From Bugula neritina (lineage: Eukaryota > Bryozoa > Gymnolaemata > Cheilostomatida > Bugulidae), in assembly GCA_964035545.1 (NCBI GenBank), contig OZ037765.1:26176504-26240503 (forward strand): a stretch of DNA of 64,000 bases, written 5' to 3'. Below are positions 1-13,600 of the stretch, in pieces. Every line of letters begins with the position of its first letter. Position 1 is the first letter of the stretch. The translations under genes and the position numbers were made by a program. The notes beneath the pieces are model-generated. The model was not told the origin of the DNA, searched no databases, and was given only the letters and a program-made list of their open reading frames with translations.

Positions 1-136
1 CAGCTAAACTTATTAATTAGCATATGACAAGTAAAAAACATGATAAAAGAAATTTATTGATGGTACATTTCACTTTGTCAACTCCTAAATAATGAAAACT
101 TGAAAGAAACAACCTACAATTAATTGGTAAACACAC

Positions 137-551
137 CTGGAACCCATTTCAAAACTCTCATAGTAGTATCTCCAATGGTCACCCATTTTTTCTCCCTAAA
201 AGAAACGCATTAGTTGAAAAAATGTAACAAGAAATCAATATTACTTGAATTTCAATTTCATTTAATATAAGAAATTACCAATAAAATTTATTACTAGTGG
301 GAATTGCAATTAAATTACATCCCAGGTTTGTTTTATAAAGCAGCAAAAACTTGAATCATCCGGGCTAATCTATGTTTGCAGAAATAGTAGTTTTCGAAAC
401 ACCACAATAAAATAAGTATAGCATTATGATGGGAAAAATTCCCAAAATTTTACTACCATGTTCGAACTTTGTGAATAGCATTAGCTACTCTTTTGATGTC
501 TTCCTTGGCTTTACTACGAGTTTCAGCTCGAACTCCTCTCCCAAACAGCAT
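137..551 (-). CDS. BCL7: BCL7-family SWI/SNF (BAF) subunit, first two coding exons; gene continues off the left edge
   Basis: The minus strand carries exon 1 at 551-457, starting at an ATG and encoding MLFGRGVRAETRSKAKEDIK and then RVANAIHKVRTW. It has a GTAGTA donor splitting the Trp codon. Exon 2 is 195-137, after a TTTTAG acceptor; it encodes EKKWVTIGDTTMRVLKWVP and ends at a GTGTGT donor. Joined in phase, these give the near-invariant BCL7 N-terminus (RAETRSxAKxDIKRV...KWEKKWVTxGDTxxRxxKWVP in the animal family). BCL7 proteins are small nuclear subunits of the BAF chromatin-remodelling complex that bind the nucleosome acidic patch through this N-terminal region. The rest of the protein, normally low-complexity and poorly conserved, must lie left of the window; no further exon is visible in 1-136. 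An in-frame extension upstream of the ATG has no family similarity, so 551 is the preferred start. Confidence 0.9.
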
Positions 552-3232
552 AGTCACTATGATTTCTATACCTTGAAACAGAAAAGTATATTTGATACTA
601 TTTTGATAGCTACTCATGAACTGATACATGCATAAAGTACATGTAAATGACATCACGGTGAATTTACAACCTCCAACAACGGTCAACAAATGCTTATTTT
701 TATAGTTAAAGGCATAATAAAAAATGAAGAACTACCATTTAAAAAAATACAATGTGATAGAAACAGTGATTAATGAACAATAACATATTTTAAATTATTA
801 AAATTTGAACAAATAATATATTTATAATTACAAGCATTTCACATAATCTACAGTACTAGTATACTATCTGATTTTTATATACTGCTTAATATTTTGTACG
901 ATTCAACACCAGAGTTGCATACTATAATGCATATTCAGAATACTCAAAACTATTATGTATTGAATGTTTGAAAAAGACAGATAACTAATTCAAAAGAGTT
1001 AAACCCAGTTGGATATGAAATTACAACATAGTTGTATTTGGTCATAAAGATTCAGAATTCATATGGCATCAAACTAATAATTTTAGCACAGTGGTAGTCC
1101 TTATAGGTATATATTTAAAGCTGAGTAATTGCATGTCTGTTTTGTCATTTACATTAAACTTGCCATGCAATTACATCATATAACTAAAATGCTTATACAG
1201 CTCTTTTCGTAATTATAGTTTGGTTCTCAGTTAATTTAATACTCTTCATTTACCTACTGAGCTTCTAATGCAATGGTAGATGAAAATTGTCACTTAAATG
1301 TAAAGTTCTAAATGTGTTGACTTTACTTATTTACAAAACCAAATAATTGCTATAACAAAAGAAATTATAGCTATAAAGATTACATTGAACACGAGCTGCT
1401 ACCTTGCAATATCACAACTTGAGTATGAACAAGTTCTAAAAACCTGGCAAAGAGAACAAGCGATATTTTATGAGTATTGGATTGAATTTGTAAGTAAATG
1501 TTAATAGTGATATTTTATTCATTACTAAAGCGTAATCAAACCATTTATAATGTGAGTATATGTTGGCCATTAAGAAATTTTTAAAAATGTTATATTTTGT
1601 ATTTAGATAATCTTGCTATTATATCGAGCAGTATAAAAATCTGCAGCTTGAACTAATTTCTAATGTTTTTGAGCAAGTGAATTGCTGAAAAATATGTGAA
1701 AATATTGAGAGTGCCTATTTTTTTCTGCTCATCAAGTCTACAAGAGAAAGCTACTCAACTCTACATACATGTATAATTTTATTTGTTTTGTAACACACAA
1801 AACAAACACATTTTTTTCATAATACTGAAGTAAAACTCAAAGTCAAAGTGTATTCAGTTTTCACTTTTAGTAAAAAATCAAAACAGTGAAAATCTAATAT
1901 CTAGTTTATAATAACTATAAGTATAAGTATAACTATACCAATTTTGATATTGATTATGATTATTCATATTGATTATCATTATGATATTGATAATATTTTA
2001 AGTAATAGCAATACAATTACAAATATTTATATTTATATTATAATTATTGCCTGATTACTGATTAGTCATACCCATAGTCATAGTGATTATCATTATCATT
2101 ATGATTATATTGATATTTATATTTTATTTATACTAAATCTAATAATTCTGTCTTGCCAAATTAAAGCCAACTGTTATTACAGCAATAGTGATTGGGGCAA
2201 AGCCTATCAATTATAAGTATAGTTTACTTTAAGACAAGGGGCTAAAGTTAATAGATCACACTGCTTTAAGTTTAAGACGTTATTATTGTGATTGTAATTG
2301 TGATTATCATTATGAATTGTAATTATACTAGCTAATAGAACTAAAAGTCCTTCACCTAGCGTATACTGTTCGCGAACATGATTGTACAGATCTACATCTT
2401 CTATTGGCTAATAAGAATATCCTCAACTAATCGTTTCATGTTTTTCTCCCTGAAATATTTTAGCGGTCATTACACTGTACTTTTTGTGAGCGCTGATCAC
2501 TCATTTGAGTAGATTGTAGAAAAATTGTCTCCGAATTTTAATTTGCTGTTGCCTAACCACTATCTCTGTGTAGTCACATGCACAATCACAATGGCAATAT
2601 TTCTATAATGTATGATAAAGTAAATGTTTGAAAAAATAAGCTATGTTTATAGAACATTCCGGGTCCCGTAGGCGTAGGCTGTAGTCACTCACTGTCAGCA
2701 GACGTAGTGCAAAACTCAATCACTGCGATAGTCACTCGTACTCGTAGTCCTACTCATAGATTATAGTTAACTTGAATGTCTCAATTTTATGTTTATATTT
2801 TAAAGAACATTAACAATTAACTGAGTGGTGAAAAAGAAATTACTAATATAATTTTGATTTCAATTTGGTTTTGTGGTTCAGATTAACTTTGGCTGTGAGT
2901 TTGAGAGCTGTAGTGTAAGTGGAAAGCCAAATTGGTTGTAAAATAGTTAATGTTATACTTATACTTAGTGTCAATGATATCAGTCACCAGTGGTATTTAA
3001 ACTAGCACTCAATCTCGTGCTGCATATTTTGCAAATTTCAATATCCACATCATTTGGTCTCACAAACTCTAAGATAGTCAAAGTGATTGTGAATTGTAAT
3101 TGCTATCATAATTTGGTTCGACTTTTCTGTTTACGGATAAATACCCGTGGTGATAGTGATAGGCTAGCTGATAATTGAACTTGAATAAGTTAATAAGTTC
3201 TGTTCACTGTTACACTTCACGAGATCAACATC
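552..3232. other. Intergenic region between divergent BCL7 and TLCD4
   Basis: No coding exon is recognisable on either strand; short ORFs here lack codon structure and family similarity. The stretch must contain the promoters and 5' leaders of the divergent BCL7 (minus) and TLCD4 (plus) genes. Two patches of degenerate six-base-period DNA lie at about 1905-2110 and 2270-2330 (runs such as gattatcattatgatt), and a GC-richer version lies at about 2670-2770 (gtagtcactcactgtcagc). An inverted CCAAT-like ATTGGCT occurs near 2403. Confidence 0.6.
1905..2335. repeat. Degenerate trinucleotide/six-base-period simple sequence
   Basis: Long runs are built from gat/tat/cat-type triplets (for example tgattatcattatgattat), with interspersed non-repetitive sequence. 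Composition and periodicity match the larger arrays near 21000-22560 and 44000-44870. No open coding potential. Confidence 0.6.
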
Positions 3233-6200
3233 ATGATGGGTTTTGGATTAAACCTCAATTCAATAGTAAGTTATTCACTACCTTTTTTTCTGTAATTAAA
3301 ATTAGCTTATACTTATATGTTTAAAATCAAAATTAGAGTTATAATGGGATATATTATGAAGCTGTTACAGTTACGCACCCCTCAATTCTTACAAAGTACT
3401 AGTCTGAACATACTTTGTGGAATAAAAAGTTAAATCTGGCGTAGATACAGCATTACCTGCTTGAGTAGTTACCATAATTAGTGGCTTATCAATTGAACTA
3501 AAGCGTTGAATGCTACTTGAGCAGGTTTTCATATTTGAATTTGATTTATTTTACTTTGTTGAGCTGAAAAAATACAACAATTTGTCTGTACTGGGAAAGT
3601 TCTGCAAATATTAATCAGTTCAAAGTATTATAATTCTGTATTTTCTTTTTAGCTTTTAGCGATATGCCTATTTCGAAATTTTGTATTGAAAAGTGCATTT
3701 CTTTCTACAGTACAATTTAAGAAAAAGAGTTAAAATCTAAGTATATAATAACATTATCATTATTGATTGAAGAATAAAATGCTCAAGACATATTTACTGT
3801 TAAGGAGCTGCTGTGACCCAATCATGTATAATCGTGTATAATTATTGTTGTGGCTAGTAGGTCAAACTCTACCTAGAGAATCGGTTATTTTAGAAAGCAA
3901 ATTTGGCTGCTAATGTTTCTGTGCTACTTTAAAACCCTTGGGCATGTTCTCTTCACTTTTGAAAGAAATCCATAGCCTGTTCAAAAACTTCTATTGTTGA
4001 AAGTTTTCACAGAACGTTAAATCTAGACAAGCTTCAGCTTTTTTAACATTGAATTGTTTGAACCTGTAATAAAGAATGTTCTCTAATTATTTGCCCTAAG
4101 AGCTTTTGAATAAAAATATCTGTATGCATTACCTGAAATAATAAGTGATTTAGTTTTGGCAAACTTGCTGCAACTCAAAATGTGTTGGTCCTTAGGGTTG
4201 AAAAAGGGTGGGCAGCCATTTAAAGATTGTGGGCTACATTAATTTTCAAGTATACGTTGCCACATGATTTGGTGAAGACTTTGGCTCTGACTAAAATTTC
4301 TCTAAAACTGAACAGTTTGCAGCTAATGTTACGTTTTGCATGTTTCAACTGAGAGAACTAAACATATAATATAACTAATTAAACCTGTTTAATCCGTTTT
4401 TTCATCTTGTTCCATGTTCTCTAAAGTGCTTTCATTGACTATTTGTTTTGCCATGGTAGAAAGAATTGGACGTTCCAGCTGCACAGACTGAAGAAGAGAT
4501 GAATTTGTATATAACTGTGGTAGCTGCGTCTTTTATAGTCACTTTTCTCATGTTTTTCGTGTTGGAATACATTGTCAAAATATATAATCCTTCATTCCTC
4601 AAGAACTTGTCGACATCGAATAGAACACTACTTTTAACACAGTAAGTGAATCAGAATCTCTATTCCTTTGAAATCATTTTCTTTCACTTTTCATAATTTG
4701 CTTTTTGCTTTAATCTTTTTCATGTTTATCATTTTATGAACTTTTATTTTGTAGAATTCAATCAAACATTCATGCAATTATAGTTTGTTTCTTGTCTACC
4801 TATGTGTTATATCAGAGTGAAGAGCTCAAAGCCGACTACATATGGTAAGAATTCATTTTAGTACCTTACAAGATGAAAACTTAGCATAGAAAGTTTCTAT
4901 TTCATGCTGAATCACAGTTATTTTCGAAAGCCTTTCTTATGACCAAGGGTGGGAGCTCACATTCAAAGGAAATAACAATAGTTTTCCTCTCATGGATATC
5001 TCCAGTAGTTGGTTTGCATAGATTTCCTATCCATTCACTATTTCGTAATTCAGTTTAGGGTCTCATAGTTTTATCTGGTTGGTTACTAATGTTAATAGTT
5101 TTAAATTACTACATATTAAGCAGTTTTTAAATTGAATCAGCTGGTTGAATTTTAAGATCATTTACATAGTTCTGAGAATGAAGCAGTTTTTGGCAAAATC
5201 AAATTTAAAGTTGCTAAGCAAAAAGTTAAAATCCGCCGTCAATTCACAATAGCAATACAATTACTGTCCAGGCAGCTGTAAACAAAGATTGCTTTTGGTT
5301 TCTAAAAGCCATAGCCCTTAATTGTAGCAACCTAGGATATTGTATTTGAACTTTTGGCTTCTAACGCTCCCCCCAACTTCCTCTGTTGCACTTCCATACT
5401 GTTTTGCAATTATATGATGACATATAATATTGTGTTTTTCAGCTTCAACAAAGCATGTAAGAATTTATTAGTATTTAATTTCTATCAGTATTAACCTTGG
5501 AATAGCCACAGATAGCAGTTAAAATATCTAAAATCTAAAAACTTAGTCAATTATTAACTGGGCCGTTTAGCCTTATTTCTTATTTCTTTCAGGGTGTAGT
5601 ATAGTTCAGGTGTTTGGGGTTTGGGGTTTAGACTACTTTTGTAGTAAAAACAAAATTAGTTGTGACTCAATTTGCACATTCCTAGTTTTCAATCTTGGGT
5701 GTAATTTTCCTCCAGACAATTCTAAGTGAATTTATAGCTTATACTGATGCTTATGCTATTCAAATTGTTTTGCTTCCAGTTTTTAAAATAAATGAAAACC
5801 TCTTAGGCTATAAGGTCTTTTTCTCCACAATTCACTTATTGCACTGTATTTTATTATATTGAGCTTTTTCTATTACAGGGGGAAATGCCAACTTGCATCT
5901 GTAGCCTGTGCTGTTACAATTGGCTACATGGCAGCTGGTAAGCTGAAATAGCATTTTATATAATTATAATGTAGCCTCATATGCAAAGCAAACTTGCTGG
6001 GCCCGTTTGGTGTATCTAAATAACAAATAGCAGTAACAAGGTAAAATGACTAAATTGTTGGAGCTGGAACAGGTTGGCTCAACATTTTTCTATTCCCGAC
6101 TTCTTTGATCACTCGTTGTATTTTCAATCAAAAACACATCTGTGATAGTTTACTTGAAACTATCCTTAAGAATGGCTAGCTCTACATAAACTTCATGCTA

Positions 6201-9139
6201 TGAGAAAACTAGTAAAATATTGAAAAAACAATTATTGTGTTGTAATATAATCAGTAAGAAGTTAATTAGTATTTTAATAATTTTGTAGACCTGTTGACTA
6301 TAATCATACGCTGGAAGGATGTTGGTGAATGGTCCTACGTGTTCCACCACTTGTTTTCTGCTTTGGCATTTATTTATATTATAGTAAGTGCTGTAATCCT
6401 ACTTTTAATCATAACCTGCAGCTCAAGATAGGTAGTCAATACAGCTTGAGCTGATAATACTTTCCATGTAGTGATCCTGACCTTTGTATGTTTTTGGAAC
6501 TAATTTAAGGGTTGGCAGCTTTATCTAAGTTCACTTCACTCTGTAACAAAGTAACCTTTGTGCCATATTTGAGCCTTAGACTTTGATCTAGATTAGAATA
6601 TTGACTTTTGACAGGCTGCAGCAGTAGTGTTGGGGATATTATTACTTATTATTGCTAGTTTGTCAGGCAGCCAGTTGATGAAGACCATAGGACATAAAAC
6701 AAACAGCATCTTTTCAGTAAACTCTGGCTTCACAAGTTCAGCATCCCATTCTCATCTTGAAATGCCTGGTTTAGTCATCATATCAGTTTGAGATATGCCA
6801 GGTGTTGTTTACATTGCAGGTTAAATTATCTCAAAGAATAGTTGAAGGTGTAAAACTAATAAACTCATTGAGAATTTGCAGTTAACTTTGTTGTATAATT
6901 AATACTATTACTATTGCTATTACATCTTAATTTGATTATGATATAAGTTCACTACTGTTTACCTTTCATTCAAGCCATTTACCCTAGTAACATTAGCAAT
7001 GTCAGAAGTGGTGGAATATATTACATAATAGCATAGAATAGAATAACTGATTGGGAGGGAGTGGCTGAAATTGACATCACTGCGATTGTTTATACTTACT
7101 CAATCCCAAAAGTGAAATCACAGGGTGTACACACTTATGCTAAACTTTATCATCTTTTTAATTCCCTCATCTATAGAACTCTGTTGAATGCTACTAATCA
7201 TGCTGGATAGTAAATGGTTATAAATGCAGGTCATTGATGGTGGATAACTCCTAAGGCTCATTCCAGTCGCCCAAACGAGTGCATTTCTTTGCATAAAAAA
7301 GAGATTAAAAATATATTATTGTCTTGTGTTAAGAAACAAGCTTGTTTTCAAATTCATCGGTAGCTAGGTACAACGTTGGTGCATATAAGTCATTTCCAAG
7401 ACAAAACCTTTCAACAATTTTTCTTGGTCTTGCTGTAAGCATAAATAAGCCACTGAAAACACGATGCTCTTTGTGCGTGTATAAAGGTGCTGTTGAAAAG
7501 GTTATTAGATTTTCAAACTTGCTCTACAAAATAGTAAATTGAGTAAGTAGATTAAATCTATTTAGCCGTAGCTGATGTAGAACAGTTGATATCACCTTCC
7601 TGGCTACTGAATTCAATGTAACAGCTGCTCTGTAATTATATAAAGCTGTTCAGCCTAGCAAGTGGTGAACTCAGCTATGTTAGAGTTGTCTGCCTTTAGG
7701 CTGCAAGTGTTTCACTAAAGTAAAAAGTTTCCATTCCTATTCCTCAATCAACTAACCAGCCTATACCTATGACCTATTATTGTGGAGCACAAATAAGTGA
7801 AATTTAATATTGCACCATAATCACATTCAACAGCAACTGGCAGATTTTTTTAAGTTCTAGCTAGTACCTCTAACTTTCTACCAAGCTATATGTTTTCTAC
7901 AGAGCTCCTCCCACTATAAACAGTTTAATAACTCAAAGCTTGTTAAAACATCATATTTGAGGAGTCAACAGTTTTTGGCTCAACAATTGATAATTGTTAT
8001 TGAATGACACTGTTAGGATGAGGCTGCACTCTCAATGTGCCATTATTTAACATATGCTTTACTATTGTCTTTCTTTTTTAGTTCTATGGAAAGTTCAAAT
8101 TCTTCGCAATGATTAGGCTGCTGGCTGAATATTCAACTATCTTTGTCAACTTCAGGTAACTTATTATTTCATAATATGAAATCTGGTACACATTTCTTCA
8201 CTGATTCAAATTAGCTTACTGCTTATTTTTTTAATTCTTTTATAACAATACATTTGTACAAAGTCAGGTGGTCTTGTACAAATGTTAATGCATCATAGGA
8301 AGTAAAATTTATATAATTATTACCTAGTTTATATAATATAAAATAATGTATAATATTTGAGTATATTATATCTATTCAAATATTGAAGCCTGGCATATCC
8401 TCTTCGAAAGTTTTTTATAGCACCATTGGAGTCTTTCATTTTCATAACCTTATAGATCAATATTTTGTGTAAATTTGGTAATTAATGAATGAAAATGCAC
8501 TTGTGGTGTATATTTTACGACAAACAGTGCTGCTATCCATATAAGACACTTATGCCCGCAATATTATTACAAAATTTTTGGAGTTGTGCCACTTTTAAAC
8601 ATAGTTTGAAGCTTTTTCAAGTTTCATAAAGTTGAATGAAGCAATCACGCAATATTCTGATAGTGTTAAATGGTATTATAAGTTTTTTTATAAAATCACA
8701 TAATTGTAAAAAAAAATAATATTTTAAAAACCACCAAATATGCATTCCTAATAATTCAGTGGTTTTATTCGTTTAAGTTTATTTTAAAATGGCTTTATTT
8801 TGGTTTTTCAGACACACATTGCACATGTTTGGTATGCAAAACTCATCCATCTACTTCTACAATGGTCTAATGATGGTATTCTCATTTACCTGTGCCAGAA
8901 TGATACCTCTACCAATATATATCTACTGCATACTATCTATATCTGATAGACCAGATTACCATAGCTCTCTCATTGGCAAACTTATCCTCTGGTTAGCCAC
9001 TTTTGTACTGGACAGTCTGAATGTGCTGTGGTATATAAAAATGCTGAGAGGTGCTGTCAAAGTTTGGAAAAGTCATAAAAGTAATGCCTCGTCAAGTCCT
9101 GTGTCTGCTAGCAGAGTTAAGGATATCAAACAGGGATAG
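3233..9139 (+). CDS. TLCD4: TLC domain-containing protein (TLCD4/TMEM56-like), 7 exons
   Basis: Coding exons: 3233-3265, 4460-4641, 4755-4844, 5879-5937, 6289-6383, 8082-8155, 8812-9139. All junctions are GT-AG and the phases join to one 286-residue protein, close to vertebrate TLCD4 (about 263). It is a multi-pass membrane protein. Hydrophobic segments are visible at about residues 24-45 (ITVVAASFIVTFLMFFVLEY), then across exons 3-6 and again in the last exon (LMMVFSFTCARMIPLPIYIY). The TLC signature includes GYMAADLLTI, WSYVFHHLFSA with the paired His, and FVNFRHTLHMFGM. TLC domains occur in ceramide synthases and in lipid-handling membrane proteins; TLCD4's own activity is not settled, so no reaction is claimed. 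Two adjacent ATGs open the frame; the first is used. The C-terminus is basic and Ser-rich (KVWKSHKSNASSSP). Confidence 0.93.
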
Positions 9140-10600
9140 TCAGTCATTTATGTTAGCAAAACTGTGCATAATCTTCTCTACTTTTGTTGTCTAATACTAC
9201 TTGTGTAGATTTGTTTTACTGTTTGGTCCAGAATTCCTACTGATTGATGGTGCCCGTTTGTGTACTTAATTTATTGTTATCAAATACTATATAATGATTA
9301 TATATGTCTCAGTCAAATATATCAGTTGAATTTTTATCATTATTTTTATATTATTTCCAAGATCGCCAATATAATATATGTCATACTGTGTGTTATTTTA
9401 TTTGTCATCCCTGAATTGTACAGTCAAGGGTATAAAAAGTTGAGGTATATAAAGTTATATCTTGAGGTATATGAAATATAAAATTTCTGGTTTATCGAAC
9501 ACAAAAGGTTTTTGTTTGAGTGATAATTTGAGTAACTGGAGCTATCATAGTTTAAAGATTGAGTGAGTAAATCCGAAATTCTGTAAAAGCTGTAATTCAA
9601 TGAGCCATAAACTAACATTTATTCTTCTTCAAATGAGTGTCATTTGTCTCATTGCAGCTTACTAGAATGATTTTAATTTTCATTAGTCGTAATCAGTTAT
9701 TAACTAGATGCAATAGCCCTATGTTGGAAAATTTCGACAAGATTCAAACATATAGCCTACAAATTTATGACTTCTTTATTTCTACTCGCCATCAGTTCCT
9801 AACTACTTGTATTCTTTGGTAGATTTGAAAATATTGAATGGAGCTAAAGCTTAACAAATGTTGTGGTTATGATTAGAAAAATATATTCAAAATGTTTATA
9901 TCTTCACTCAAATTCTTGATCCATCTTTAGTGTGTAGAATGTGAGATGCCACACTATAACATAGCCAGCATTTTATATAGAAGATCAGTTGTGCCCTCCT
10001 GTTTAGTACGAAGGGGAAATCCCTCTGCAGCTTATTGGCTAACAACCTTCAAGCTTGTGCGCGGAGCTTTTAACCTATAAAATACTTGGAATATTAATCA
10101 TATTATTACTGGCTGTTATTGAGTAATTACTGACTATAGATTTGTTATATAAAGCAGGTTATTCACAAAAGGTGACACTCAAAAGATACTATTACCCCTA
10201 TTGTATTGTATCCTGCACTAGGGAACAGCTATTATAGTTACTTGCATTCAACTACTCCGTCTGAACACTAAGGCTATTCCCATATTGAAGCAAGAGTGTT
10301 ATTTTAGTCTCATTTGTCTGAACACAACTAGCTGCTTTGTGTAGAAATGTCAACCCTCAAGGAGAAACCTGTTTACCCCCCACAGAAACTTACTAATATT
10401 CCAGGTTTGTAGAACTTTCAATACATTTTTCAATAACTGTTTCATAAAGTCGCTCTACTTTGAGTTTGTTTACCATTTTTTATTAACGTTTGAGTTTTTG
10501 CTAGAATTTTTAGTTGATATGAAAGCTTTTAGACATTTCTTCTTTTTTCTGTGCTGCTCCAAAAAAGCTTTTCGGTGGCATTTTTAGCAAGTAATCTATA
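9140..10600. other. Intergenic region TLCD4-TESK
   Basis: AT-rich sequence holding the TLCD4 3' UTR and the TESK promoter/5' leader. No exon, repeat family or RNA gene is recognised. A short sequence at about 10330-10405 (tgtcaaccctcaaggagaaacc...ccaggtttg) could be leader sequence but is not assignable. Confidence 0.5.
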
Positions 10601-13600
10601 ATGGCACAACACAGTTTACCCGATATTTCTGGGGATATAAATAACAACAATGGCTGTTTGGAGGCTGGTGATGACGAGAGAGTACCCACACCATGTGCGG
10701 CTACCTCTCAAATAAGACGTACTTCAACATGCCAGGCCTTAAGGCTTGCTGTCCTGAAACTGTACCGATTAGATGACTTTACCATGCACCGTATAGGCGA
10801 AGGATTCTTCTCTGAAGTTTACAAGGTATGCCCTGTGCAAACTGTAGGCTATTAGTATTTCCTAAAACAAACTTATCTGAAAATTATATGCCACTATCTG
10901 GGTAATTAAGGTTTAAAAATCCATTTTATTAAATTATATCATTACTGTAAACTAATTTGGCTAATATTATCTAGCTTATGATTGATTAAATGCTGAAATA
11001 TTTTGATATTGTTATAAACTATCTGTCTTCTGTGTGCACTTGCTATCAAACCCACTTACTTAAAGTTAATGCCCTGCTGCGATATATTTATCTTTATCAA
11101 CTTTCCGAAGCAGGAACCACCCTAATATCCTAATATAAAAATCATATACTCAAGTACTACTCTATATTTTGAAGGGTATGGCTATTTTATACTCATACTT
11201 CCCTGTAGATGTGTACATTACATAAAATTACATTGAGTATCTTTGTATTCAGGTGACGCATAAAGTCTCAGGTGAAATTATGGTCCTCAAGATGAACACA
11301 ATTGATGATAATAGGCCGAACATGCTCCGTGAAGTTCAACTTATGAACAGGATGTCTCACCCCAACATTCTCAAGTGAGTTTTACTCTTATTATTATATT
11401 CAATAAACAAGTTGAGGTGCCAGCAGGGATTCACTGCGTGACATGTTGACTGAATTGCTTTGGCAAGGTCTGCTATACATCGGTTCACTGTTGAAGCTGT
11501 GTTAAATTCGTTAAATTCATATTTATACTAAGCAATAATGACAGATCACTGTTTACTAATTGGTGTTTATGAAAAGGTGTTGCCTTGTGCATGCACCAAA
11601 ACTTGTTGATAAAATTTACCTATATTTAAGATTATGTAATATGCCCTTCATTACATATATTACTTTATAACTTTAGGGTAACAATGATATAAACTCATTA
11701 CACTATGGCTAGCCTTAGTGGCTTTCATGTACTAGGAACTATTTATGAGCTGCTGTCTACAGGGCCCATAATTTTTCTTCATTGTTGCTTGGAAGCTAGA
11801 GTATTAGCAATATTACCATTAATGTCACTGTCAGATCAGCAATACAAATTGGAGCCTTCCTCAAGTAAAATTACCTATTAGAAACGGCCTGTCTAAATGC
11901 TAAAGAAGGTAAAATATATCACAGGCTGTTTAAATGAATCAAAGCCAATTGCTTGAAAGTTAATAGGGTTTTTTAACTGTTAAATTAGCAATGTAGAATA
12001 TTTGTGCAAATATTTGTACTTGGTATTTGGTAGTCAAAATTATTGATTACAAGCTACTTACTGCAGCTGAGGTTTTGCAGCCTAATTATCTACTATAACA
12101 CGAGCACTACTGAAGTTGTCCAGCAAATATTTCATTTTCTTTTCAATTGATTTCATTGGGCAATAGCGTAATGTTATTATTGTTCAATATGTTATAGTTG
12201 ATTGACCTTACGGAATGTTATCATGAATTTTTAATAGATTTATTTCTTCTATTCATTGAATATCCACAACAGACAGAATCTATCTGTTGCTTCATCAACT
12301 GTCCAATGAGCTCATTTTCAATTGAAGCACTGATTACACAAGGATCTTGGCTTACATCATCCCCTTGACAGCTCAATGGGATAATTTAGTATCCATATTT
12401 TATACTACTAAAATCCTAGAGTAGTATTGCACAGTTGAGCAGTAGCAACATTTGATACAAAATTCTCTTTAGACAACTAGCATTAGTAAGCCTGGCCTGC
12501 TTTGTTTACAAAAAAATGTAATTATTAACTTCTTCCACAAATATGTCACATGTATACCATAATTATGCTTGTTTAATAGAATAGTTTATATGAAATAATA
12601 ATAAATGCGATGTAAACAAGACAACTGTTTACAAAATGGTAAACCCAGGGGTGGGTGATTGATAATAAACAAAATGTAGAGGACTTGCAGAAGGTGACCC
12701 ATGTGCCATGCTGTACTTGTAGCCAGTCGGTCTGTTTAAATAAGTTGTGATACATTTTATATACTGGTCAACCAATTTGAACTTTCAATTTGAACAGAGA
12801 AACTGCAAATTACGCTGCAGGGGGTGGAATATAGACTTAGCTATGACTATGATCAGCTGATGTAACTCTGGTTAAACTCTAAGTCCCATTGCTCTGGAGC
12901 TGTATAGTTATTAATTTTATATCGTTTAGGAATACAGTTGGCGTTTCTTTATGCTGGCACTAATTATAAGACAGTTGTAATTTGTTCATAGACCACACGT
13001 ATTTGTCTAAAGTAGAGACAAATACTACACTAAAGTTGCACCAAACAAATAGCAATGCATATGTGTAACCCTAGTAACTTGCTATGTGATGCGTGACTTA
13101 GTTATACGTTAGCTGTTTGCCAAGTTGATTGATCTATATATCTGCCAAATGATATTTGTATAGTAATATATTATTTGGTTTTATAGGCAAAATTTTTTTT
13201 CTTTAGTATTCTAACTCTGCTGTAATTTGATCAGCTTAATGTTTCATAAACCATCCTACAACATGTTATTGCTTGCTCAGCGGAAAAATTGGTTCAACTG
13301 TATTCAGTGGGGCAACTAATAAATTTATGCACTTTCTCAATGTTGGAGGCTAAAAAACATACAAAAATCGGATGCAATGATAATTGAGCTAAATGAAGCT
13401 ATTGTTCTAGCTTTGATGAAATCTCTGAAATGAACATTACAATAACAACTATTCTATTTTGTCAATAGGTTTCTTGGAGTGTGTGTACACAAAGGCCAAC
13501 TGCATGCTCTAACAGAGGTTAGTTCTAACTTTCCCGACTGTTATAAGTAATGGTATCCGTACAAATATTATCGTCTGAAATTGTTCGTAATAATAATATG

